Origin: JBDZVM01 sp040255675 | GTDB lineage: Bacteria; Actinomycetota; Actinomycetes; Acidothermales; Acidothermaceae | Direction of reading: 5' to 3' | Assembly: GCA_040255675.1 (NCBI GenBank) | Contig: JBDZVM010000061.1 | Coordinates: forward strand, 1 to 17,642 | Length of the DNA stretch: 17,642 nucleotides | In this document: in pieces, positions 11,884 to 17,642 of the stretch | How the letters are laid out: each line of letters begins with the position of its first letter | How positions within the stretch are numbered: the stretch's first letter is position 1 | Made by a program: the position numbers and the translations under genes | Notes under the pieces: generated by a model | Told to the model about the DNA's origin: nothing | What the model saw: only the letters and a program-made list of their open reading frames with translations | Database searches by the model: none

Positions 11884-12651
11884 ATGGACGACCCGTTCGT
11901 GATTGCCGGAGAGTCGTTTTCGTCGCGACTCATCATGGGCACCGGAGGCCTTCCTAGCCTTGACGTTTTGGATGCCGCGCTCGTCTCGTCGGGAACGGAA
12001 ATAACGACCGTCGCCATGCGCCGTATCGATCCAGCGGCACAGGGGTCGATCCTCGACGTCCTGGCGAAGCGCGAGGTACGGGTCTTGCCGAATACCGCTG
12101 GGTGTTACACAGCGGGAGATGCCGTGCTCACCGCCCAGCTCGCGCGCGAGGCACTGCAAACGAACTGGGTCAAGCTCGAAGTCATCGCCGACGAGCACAC
12201 ATTGTTGCCCGACCCGATCGAATTGCTCGACGCCGCCGAGAAATTGGTTGACGACGGCTTCGTCGTGTTGCCTTACACGAACGACGATCCTGTGCTCGCG
12301 CGTCGGCTCGAGCAGGTCGGCTGCGCCGCTGTGATGCCACTTGGGGCACCGATCGGCTCCGGACTCGGCATCAGAAACCCGCACAACATCGAACTCATCG
12401 TCGAAAGCGCTGCCGTGCCGGTGGTTCTCGACGCCGGAATAGGCACGGCGAGCGACGCCGCGTTAGCCATGGAATTAGGTTGCGACGCCGTACTTTTGGC
12501 GTCAGCGGTGACACGAGCGCAAAAGCCGGCGCTCATGGCAGAAGCGATGCGCAAGGCGATCGAGGCCGGCCGGCTCGCCTGGCGAGCCGGCCGGATCCCC
12601 GTGCGTCGTTACGCCAAGGCGTCGTCGCCCGTCGATGGCATGATGCGGTAA
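11884..12651 (+). CDS. thiG: Thiazole synthase ThiG
   Basis: A 255-aa TIM-barrel enzyme that condenses 1-deoxy-D-xylulose 5-phosphate, dehydroglycine and ThiS thiocarboxylate into thiazole phosphate. K97 in NWVKLEVI is the Schiff-base lysine of the family. VLPNTAGCYTA (67-77) and the phosphate-binding loops MPLGAPIGSG and VVLDAGIGTASDAA are present, as is the C-terminal GRIPVRRYAKASSPVDG. The length is normal. The start ATG has AAGGAGG (11869-11875) eight nt upstream, inside the thiS coding sequence. It is the last gene of the riboswitch operon and is convergent with the HAD phosphatase gene. A perfect long inverted repeat lies in its 3' coding end. Confidence 0.96.
   Translation: MDDPFVIAGESFSSRLIMGTGGLPSLDVLDAALVSSGTEITTVAMRRIDPAAQGSILDVLAKREVRVLPNTAGCYTAGDAVLTAQLAREALQTNWVKLEVIADEHTLLPDPIELLDAAEKLVDDGFVVLPYTNDDPVLARRLEQVGCAAVMPLGAPIGSGLGIRNPHNIELIVESAAVPVVLDAGIGTASDAALAMELGCDAVLLASAVTRAQKPALMAEAMRKAIEAGRLAWRAGRIPVRRYAKASSPVDGMMR
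12566..12594 (+). repeat. 14-bp perfect inverted repeat inside the thiG 3' coding end
   Basis: CCGGCCGGCTCGCC (12566-12579), a single T, and GGCGAGCCGGCCGG (12581-12594). It encodes the conserved AGRLAWRAGRI region, so codon choice rather than amino-acid change makes the palindrome. In RNA it would form a very stable stem with the central bases as loop. There is no T-tract after it. Confidence 0.85.
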
Positions 12652-12668
12652 CGGCTCACCAGCCCCAT

Positions 12669-12685
12669 CGCTGCCAGCGGTAGCG
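12669..12685. terminator. Possible terminator hairpin between convergent genes
   Basis: CGCTGCC (12669-12675), AGC loop, GGTAGCG (12679-12685) pair over 7 bp with one G-U. It sits in the 37-nt gap between the convergent thiG and HAD stops. T-runs are absent, so the assignment is weak. Confidence 0.3.
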
Positions 12686-12688
12686 CGG

Positions 12689-13351
12689 TTACTCGGCCAC
12701 CGCGCCAAGGGCCGACGCCAGCTCGTCGACGTCCGAGACGATGACGTCGGCGCCGGCGTCGGCGAGTTCGGCGCGCGAGCCGTATCCCCACCCGACGCCG
12801 ATGCACGCGATGCCGACAGCGTGCGCGCCGACGACGTCGTGTGACCGGTCGCCTACCATGACGGCGCGCGGGCCCGCCGAGATTCGCAGCGCGCTCAAAG
12901 CCTCGGCCACGATATCGGCTTTCACCGCCCGCTCAGTATCGTTGATGGCGCCACAAACCACGTCGAAATACTTCTCGAGCGCGAAATGCTCGAGAATGGC
13001 GACCGCCGTCGAGCGTGGCTTGGCCGTCGCGACAGCGAGTGTTCGCCCAGAGTCGAGCAACCCTTCCAGCAGGTCGAAAACGCCGGGATACACGGAGTTT
13101 TCAAACATGCCACCGTCATTGACAAAACGGTGCCGAAAAGCGGCGACTGCGTGCGCGGCGGTGTCGTCGTCCAGGCCGATGATCGTGCGAAACGACTCGC
13201 GCAAGGGCGGCCCGATGAATCGCAGCAGGGTCGCGTCGTCGACGGGCGGCATCCCGATCGCGTCGAGCGCGAACGCGATCGAGCGCGTGATGCCCGGTGC
13301 CGATTCGGTGAGCGTACCGTCAAGATCGAAGAGGACGACGTCAGGGCGCAT
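12689..13351 (-). CDS. HAD-superfamily phosphatase (phosphoglycolate-phosphatase-like)
   Basis: A 220-aa HAD hydrolase of the Gph/PpaX class. Motif I FDLDGTLTES (8-17) gives nucleophile D9 and acid/base D11. An alpha-helical cap follows (about 15-85), then YPGV (88-91), motif II AVATAKPRS (106-114) with T109, motif III K144, and motif IV VMVGDRSHDVVGA (164-176). All catalytic positions are present. Possible substrates include 2-phosphoglycolate, nucleoside monophosphates and pyrophosphate; sequence alone does not decide. ATG 13349-13351 has AGG and GGGG just upstream. It lies 39 nt after the MMPL transporter on the same strand and may be co-transcribed with it, though no functional link is evident. 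Confidence 0.88.
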   Translation of the reverse strand: MRPDVVLFDLDGTLTESAPGITRSIAFALDAIGMPPVDDATLLRFIGPPLRESFRTIIGLDDDTAAHAVAAFRHRFVNDGGMFENSVYPGVFDLLEGLLDSGRTLAVATAKPRSTAVAILEHFALEKYFDVVCGAINDTERAVKADIVAEALSALRISAGPRAVMVGDRSHDVVGAHAVGIACIGVGWGYGSRAELADAGADVIVSDVDELASALGAVAE

Positions 13352-13390
13352 GACCCCTATCCTGGACGAAGATCGCCGACCGGGCCGCGG

Positions 13391-15559
13391 CTACACCCGC
13401 GAGCTGCCCACCGGCGAAGCGAGTCTCGCGTCGTCACCCGCGTAGGGCAATTCACGAGCGGCGGACGACGGCGCGACGCGCAAGACGCGCGCAAGCCACG
13501 ACGGCAACCACCAGTTCCAGCGCCCGAACAGCGCGACAAGTGCCGGCACAAGCAGGGTGCGCATCACAAACGCGTCGAACAAGATGCCCGCGCCGAGCCC
13601 GGTCGCCATGATTTTCAGGTCGGTCTGCGGGCCGGCCGACATCGCGAGAAAGGCGAACGCCAGGATAAGCGCGGCGCTGGTCACCAGCCGGCCAGTGCGA
13701 GACAGCCCTTCGATCGTGGCGGCAGCCGTCGATCCAGTGCGGTCGTAAGCCTCGCGAATCCGGGTGAGGATGAACACCTCGTAGTCCATTGAAAGCCCGA
13801 ATAAAAACGCGAAGACAAACACCGGCACCCAAAACGTGATCGTGCCGGTCGACGATATCCCCCAGATCGCGTCGCTGCCGTGGCCGTATTGCCACACCAG
13901 CACCAAGACGCCGTAAGCGGCCGCCACCGACAACAGGTTCAAGACGACCGCTTTCGCCGCCAGCAGCACCGAGCGCAACGCCCGCGCCAGCAGCAAGAAC
14001 GTGACGATCGAAACGAGCACCAGCATCAGCGGGAAGCTGCCGTAGACGGCGTGCACCGCGTCGATGCTCTGAGCGCCGACGCCACCGACACCCAGCACCG
14101 CCGGATCGTGCGCAACGGCGTCGCGCACCCGCCGCACCGTTACCCGGCCGGCGCCCTGCCCGGCCTCGTCCGTCGGCAGGACGTCGACGAGCGCCGTACC
14201 CGACCGTCGCGAAGCCTCGAGCGCGACCACCGCGTCGACGCCGGGCAGCGCCGCCAGCTTGGCAACCGCGTTTTCCGGATCGCCCTTCGCCAAGACCTCT
14301 ATCGGGGTGAGCACACCGGTCGGCACGCCGCCGCGCGTCAACGTGTCGAGCGCGGTACGCGCCGCGCCTTCCTTCGCCAAGGTGGTGGCCTTCGGCTCGC
14401 CTAAGCGCATCGACAGCAGCGGCACCGCGAGTGTTGCCATCACGACGAGTCCGATCACGGCCGCCACAACGCGGCGACGTTGCACGAAGCTGGCCCACCG
14501 ACTCCACATCGGGCCGGCTGACGCCTCGGTGCGCCGTCGTGGCCACTCCAGTTTCGGGCCGATTGTCGCGAGCAAGACCGGCAAGAGCGTGACGGCTACG
14601 GCCGTCGATACCAACGGAATAAGCACGCCCGCGTAACCGATGCCGCGAAGGAAAGGTACGTCGAGCACGACAAGTGCCAGCAGCCCGATCGCCACGGTGA
14701 GCCCGGAGAAAACCACCGAACGCCCGGCCGCTGCCATGGCGGCGACCACGGCGGCTTCGCCGTCCAGCCCCTTCGCTCGTTCTTCACGCCAGCGGGTGAG
14801 CACGAGCAGCGAATAGTCGATGGCGACACCGAGGCCGATGAGGGCAATCAAGTATTCGACGATGAAACTCACATCGGTAACGGAGGTCAGCCCGCCCAAG
14901 AAAAGAAAGGTGGTGAGAATTGAGAGGAGCGCGACGAGCAGCGGCAACACCACGAGAAAGCTCGCGAACACAAAAAGCAGTACTGCGAGAGCCCCCAATG
15001 CGCCGATCATGCTCTCCACCGCGACGTCCGCGCCCTTTTTCGCGGGCTTGGCGTTGACGAGCTCGCGCATGCCTGTCACTTTTACCGTCCAACCCGCGGG
15101 CGCCGCGCGGGTGACTGCCTGCTCGATCGCGGTGTCGTGCTCGGACAAGCCGTCTTGTTTCTTGTTCGGCGGCGTGAACACCAGCGCGAACGTCGACCGA
15201 GCGTCGGTGGTGACGAACGCGTCGTCGTGCGTTGCCGCGTAGTCGACGATGCGTTCGTTGCCGTCGACGCGTGCGGCGTCGAAGATTTTCTCCACCCGCG
15301 CGGCGACGTCGGCGTCGCGCACCGACTTCCCGGCAGGCACGGTGACGACGGGAACGAGGGGCTCCTGTCCCCCGCCGCTTCCGTACAGTGCGAGGATTTT
15401 GCCGTTCGCGACGAAGCTCGGCTCACCTGGCATCGCATACGTGTCGGTGAGTTTGCCGACCGTGTGCGACGCGGTCGCCGCTCCGGCGAACGCAAGCACC
15501 AGCCACGCCACGACCACGAGCAGCTTGTGCCTCAACACCAAGACACTGAGCTTCGACAT
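13391..15559 (-). CDS. MMPL-family RND transporter
   Basis: A 722-aa polytopic inner-membrane protein of the MmpL/RND type, exporting hydrophobic molecules by proton antiport. A first transmembrane helix (about 13-30) is followed by a large outer loop (to ~180) and a bundle of five helices (about 185-335). A second helix (about 363-383), a second outer loop and five more helices (about 510-675) follow. The proton-relay motif GLGVAIDYSLLVLTR carries D248-Y249, and FGLSMDYEVFILTRIREAYD carries D592-Y593, the pair typical of actinobacterial MmpLs. The protein ends soon after FDAFVMRTLLVPALVALFGR, so it lacks the long C-terminal tail of MmpL3. Start ATG 15557-15559 has TGGAGG 5 nt upstream; the upstream in-frame GTG is disregarded. 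The cargo is unknown. Confidence 0.92.
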   Translation of the reverse strand: MSKLSVLVLRHKLLVVVAWLVLAFAGAATASHTVGKLTDTYAMPGEPSFVANGKILALYGSGGGQEPLVPVVTVPAGKSVRDADVAARVEKIFDAARVDGNERIVDYAATHDDAFVTTDARSTFALVFTPPNKKQDGLSEHDTAIEQAVTRAAPAGWTVKVTGMRELVNAKPAKKGADVAVESMIGALGALAVLLFVFASFLVVLPLLVALLSILTTFLFLGGLTSVTDVSFIVEYLIALIGLGVAIDYSLLVLTRWREERAKGLDGEAAVVAAMAAAGRSVVFSGLTVAIGLLALVVLDVPFLRGIGYAGVLIPLVSTAVAVTLLPVLLATIGPKLEWPRRRTEASAGPMWSRWASFVQRRRVVAAVIGLVVMATLAVPLLSMRLGEPKATTLAKEGAARTALDTLTRGGVPTGVLTPIEVLAKGDPENAVAKLAALPGVDAVVALEASRRSGTALVDVLPTDEAGQGAGRVTVRRVRDAVAHDPAVLGVGGVGAQSIDAVHAVYGSFPLMLVLVSIVTFLLLARALRSVLLAAKAVVLNLLSVAAAYGVLVLVWQYGHGSDAIWGISSTGTITFWVPVFVFAFLFGLSMDYEVFILTRIREAYDRTGSTAAATIEGLSRTGRLVTSAALILAFAFLAMSAGPQTDLKIMATGLGAGILFDAFVMRTLLVPALVALFGRWNWWLPSWLARVLRVAPSSAARELPYAGDDARLASPVGSSRV

Positions 15560-15662
15560 CGGAGCCTCCAAACGGCACAGACGCGTACGAGAAGAGGTAT
15601 TCACGGCAGCGCTTCAGTAACGCACCGGCGATTACGCCCGCGCGGTGTGGTTGGTCAGAAAT

Positions 15663-16127
15663 TCAGTTGGTACGTTGGCGTTGCCGCCACGCGTAAAGAA
15701 GCCAGATCGACGCCGCGAGTATCAAAAGGGCGTCGAAAGCGTGCAGACCGCCGACCCATTTGCTGTGGTGGCCCCCGTGCGCGAGGCCCTCCTGGGCGAC
15801 CTCGGTGAGCAGTGCCACGACGAACGCGCCGACCATCGTGTTCTTCGACACGTGCGCGATCAGCGCAACGACGAACAAGACGACCGCCGCGATGCCGAGG
15901 ATGTGGCCGAGGTTCTCGTGGGGATTGAAGGCGCCGTCACCTTTGGCCTTATGCCCGAATGCCCCCACCCCCGCGAGGTAAATCTGCACAATCACCGCCA
16001 CCGTGAAAATACAAAGAAGATATCCGTACGCGACGTCGAAGCCTCGCCGATATCCGGTCAGGTTGGTCGCCCGCGGGCTCACCGCCGACGCGCTACGCTC
16101 ACGTGGTTGACTCGTTGTCTCCGTCAT
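15663..16127 (-). CDS. DUF6220-like four-helix membrane protein
   Basis: A 154-aa membrane protein with a hydrophilic N-terminus (1-28) and four predicted helices at about 30-53, 76-93, 98-115 and 128-147. Histidines lie at 70 and 75 (NPHENLGH), 92, and 129 (GGLHAFDALL), in or next to the helices. This pattern resembles small DUF6220 proteins and recalls haem-binding four-helix proteins, but ligand binding is only an inference. Its ATG overlaps the stop of the PEP-utilising gene (ATGA), so the two are translationally coupled. The protein may be the membrane partner of that enzyme. A 103-nt gap separates it from the MMPL gene; I see no gene or clear signal in it beyond the MMPL ribosome site. 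Confidence 0.75.
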   Translation of the reverse strand: MTETTSQPRERSASAVSPRATNLTGYRRGFDVAYGYLLCIFTVAVIVQIYLAGVGAFGHKAKGDGAFNPHENLGHILGIAAVVLFVVALIAHVSKNTMVGAFVVALLTEVAQEGLAHGGHHSKWVGGLHAFDALLILAASIWLLYAWRQRQRTN

Positions 16128-17642
16128 TCTTTTTCCTTTGCAGATTCGATAACCGCTGATTCGGCTGCCGCCACGGTGCCAGCCGTGCCGTCGACGGCGA
16201 CAATCTCTCCGTCTCGCAAAACCCGCGTAGCGTCGTCGATGCCGAGCACGGCCGGGATCCCGTGCTCTCGCGCCACAATCGCGGAGTGCGACAACGCGCC
16301 GCCCGCCTCTGTGACGACGGCGCCGATCGTCGCGAACAGCACCGACCATGACGGGTCGGTCGCCGGGCAGACGAGTACCTCGCCCGGTTGCACACGGTCG
16401 AACCCGTCGAAGGCGCGGACGACGCGAACCGGGCCGCTGTGCTGCCCCGGCGACCCGGCTGCCCCGCGGAGTCTGTGCTCGCCACTAGCGGGCCCGTCCG
16501 CCCGCTGCTGCTCTTGCACCCACATCATTGCCTCGTTCATGCGGCGCGCCGCGGCGGGAAGCCCGCGAACATCGGGCATCGCGCCCGGCGGTGGCCCGTA
16601 AAACAACGGCCCTGGGTGCGCCCGCACCCATGCTCGATGTGCTCGCGCCCGCGACACCGCGGGCCGAAAATCGCGTGCTCCACCGCGAATCGCGGCGCGC
16701 ACCGTGTCGACGTCGAGCATCACCACGTCGTCCGGCTTCTCGAGCTGGCCGGCTCGCGCCAAGCGGCGTCCGATTTCTACGACGGTCCGCCGGACGAGAC
16801 CCGCAGGATGCGAACCGCCCCATAACCCGCTGTCTTCGCGCGTCGGATAGACCCGCGACGCCACCGCGAGGGCGTCTTCGAAGCGGTCGCGATCGGCTCC
16901 GCTACGGCCCGCCAGCCTCGAGCGCGCACGTTCGATGGCGGCTTTGCGACGGCGCTCGACCTCGTCGAAGTCGACGGTCTCGCCGAGCGCGTCGCGCAAC
17001 AATCCAAACAGCAACCTGGGTTGCTCCGCGAGCGTCGGCGCGCCGGGATCTTCGCCGAGCACCCGCCACGCGTACGTCTCCCGCCAATCGGCGAAGGCGG
17101 AGGCAAGCGGCTGGTCGAGTTCTTGCAGCCGGCGCGCGCCATCGGGCGTGCGCAATGCTTCGAGCAGGGACGCCGAATTCCTAGCACTCGCGGCCACGCG
17201 CGCGAGCGCTCGATTCGGTTCTGACGTCGCCTCTGAATACCCTGCCAGCAGTTCGAGGGTTTGCAAGGTGCTCCAGCCGAAAAGCTCGCGACACGTCGAC
17301 ACGAGTTCGTAGATCGCGAGCGCGTAGGCGGGCACGAGTGCGAAATGCAGAGCAAGCCCTTGACGCATAAGCGCGATGGTCTCGTCGAGATGCGCAGCCA
17401 GTTCGCCGTCCGACATCGTGGTGACGTCGAACGCGCGCAACCGACGGCTGGCTTCGACAATGGCGGGGCGCTGCTGCTTGGTCCACTCGCGAACGGCGGA
17501 ATCGACCGCGGCGATGGCGAAGCGCGCGGAGCGGCAACGCTTGCGAAGGGGTGGTGCGACTCTGGAGAGAATGCCAAGGAGCCACCAGGGCGGCGGGCCG
17601 CCAGATGCGCGGGGCGGCGGGCCGCCAGATGCGCGGGGCGGC
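16124..17642 (-). CDS. PEP-utilising/rifampin-phosphotransferase-like protein (C-terminal part)
   Basis: The frame is open from the right edge to the stop at 16124, giving 505 visible residues of a larger protein. The C-terminal ~90 residues are the swivelling phosphohistidine domain of PEP-utilising enzymes: VTEAGGALSHSAIVAREHGIPAV, with the phospho-acceptor His codon at 16286-16288. The middle region, with DDVVMLDVDTVRAAI and RAHRAWVRAHPGPLFYGPPP, resembles the substrate domain of rifampin phosphotransferases and related dikinases. No C-terminal PEP-binding barrel follows, which favours that type over PpsA or PPDK. A Pro/Gly-rich linker made by a DNA tandem repeat precedes a WWLLGIL segment and the middle domain, where the ATP-grasp domain would end. 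A TTG start at 17440 was rejected because homology-like sequence continues upstream. The substrate is unknown. Confidence 0.78.
   Translation of the reverse strand, partial: PPRASGGPPPRASGGPPPWWLLGILSRVAPPLRKRCRSARFAIAAVDSAVREWTKQQRPAIVEASRRLRAFDVTTMSDGELAAHLDETIALMRQGLALHFALVPAYALAIYELVSTCRELFGWSTLQTLELLAGYSEATSEPNRALARVAASARNSASLLEALRTPDGARRLQELDQPLASAFADWRETYAWRVLGEDPGAPTLAEQPRLLFGLLRDALGETVDFDEVERRRKAAIERARSRLAGRSGADRDRFEDALAVASRVYPTREDSGLWGGSHPAGLVRRTVVEIGRRLARAGQLEKPDDVVMLDVDTVRAAIRGGARDFRPAVSRARAHRAWVRAHPGPLFYGPPPGAMPDVRGLPAAARRMNEAMMWVQEQQRADGPASGEHRLRGAAGSPGQHSGPVRVVRAFDGFDRVQPGEVLVCPATDPSWSVLFATIGAVVTEAGGALSHSAIVAREHGIPAVLGIDDATRVLRDGEIVAVDGTAGTVAAAESAVIESAKEKE
17591..17642 (-). repeat. 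24-bp in-frame tandem repeat running off the edge
   Basis: Two identical 24-nt units (17591-17614 and 17615-17638) and the first 4 nt of a third. On the minus strand they encode an octapeptide repeat of the form PRASGGPP in the linker of the PEP-utilising protein. The unit length preserves frame. The sequence stops inside the array, so true copy number is unknown. Confidence 0.9.

Noticed and set aside
13452..14546. Long 364-codon minus-strand frame inside the MMPL gene
   Set aside because: It is an Arg/Gly-rich shadow frame with no domain. The overlapping frame has clear MMPL motifs over its whole length.
17438..17440. TTG as the start of the PEP-utilising gene
   Set aside because: The frame is open upstream to the edge and reads WWLLGIL followed by a helical segment consistent with the domain boundary of longer homologues. 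The TTG has no ribosome site.
16777..17577. 266-codon minus-strand frame overlapping the PEP-utilising gene
   Set aside because: It has low-complexity Ser/Arg/Pro composition typical of a shadow. The other frame continues with family-like sequence to the window edge.

Overview
The window comes from a high-GC actinomycete. Three observations support this. The LexA box is of the actinobacterial type (TCGAAC-N4-GTTCGA). There are small families typical of Actinobacteria: a DUF5302-like protein, an Rv2175c-like DNA-binding protein, a DUF6220-like membrane protein, and a MmpL-type transporter with two 'DY' motifs. Several genes also lack a Shine-Dalgarno sequence and instead have a TANNNT -10 hexamer 6-8 nt before the start codon, the geometry of leaderless mRNAs. 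I cannot name the species. Coding density is very high: no gene-free stretch reaches 300 bases, and the longest gap is about 117 nt. I saw no tRNA, rRNA, IS element or CRISPR array.

Layout. (1) 1-2525, minus strand: an SOS mutagenesis operon imuA-imuB-dnaE2, with dnaE2 running off the left edge. A LexA box lies over the imuA start codon. (2) 2598-4026, plus strand: a vapB-vapC toxin-antitoxin pair divergent from imuA, then a YbaK/EbsC-type gene and a DUF5302-like gene. (3) 4035-6998, minus strand: a TPR-LuxR regulator followed by an FAD-dependent oxidoreductase, with a 7+7 bp inverted repeat between them. (4) 7063-9787, minus strand: an Rv2175c-like regulator, thiE, metF and a SIMPL-domain secreted protein. 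(5) 9879-12651, plus strand: an unknown three-helix membrane protein, then a TPP riboswitch and thiO-thiS-thiG. (6) 12689-15559, minus strand: an MMPL transporter followed by a HAD phosphatase. (7) 15663-17642, minus strand: a PEP-utilising (rifampin-phosphotransferase-like) protein and a translationally coupled DUF6220-like membrane protein. The former runs off the right edge through an in-frame 24-bp tandem repeat.

How the genes work together. ImuA, ImuB and DnaE2 form the SOS-induced translesion mutasome. ThiO, ThiS and ThiG build the thiazole half of thiamine under TPP feedback, and ThiE joins the thiazole and pyrimidine halves. ThiE sits apart, in a minus-strand run with metF where I see no second riboswitch. 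The LuxR/FAD pair and the PEP-utiliser/DUF6220 pair are two-gene modules whose substrates cannot be read from the sequence. They are the least characterised parts of the window.
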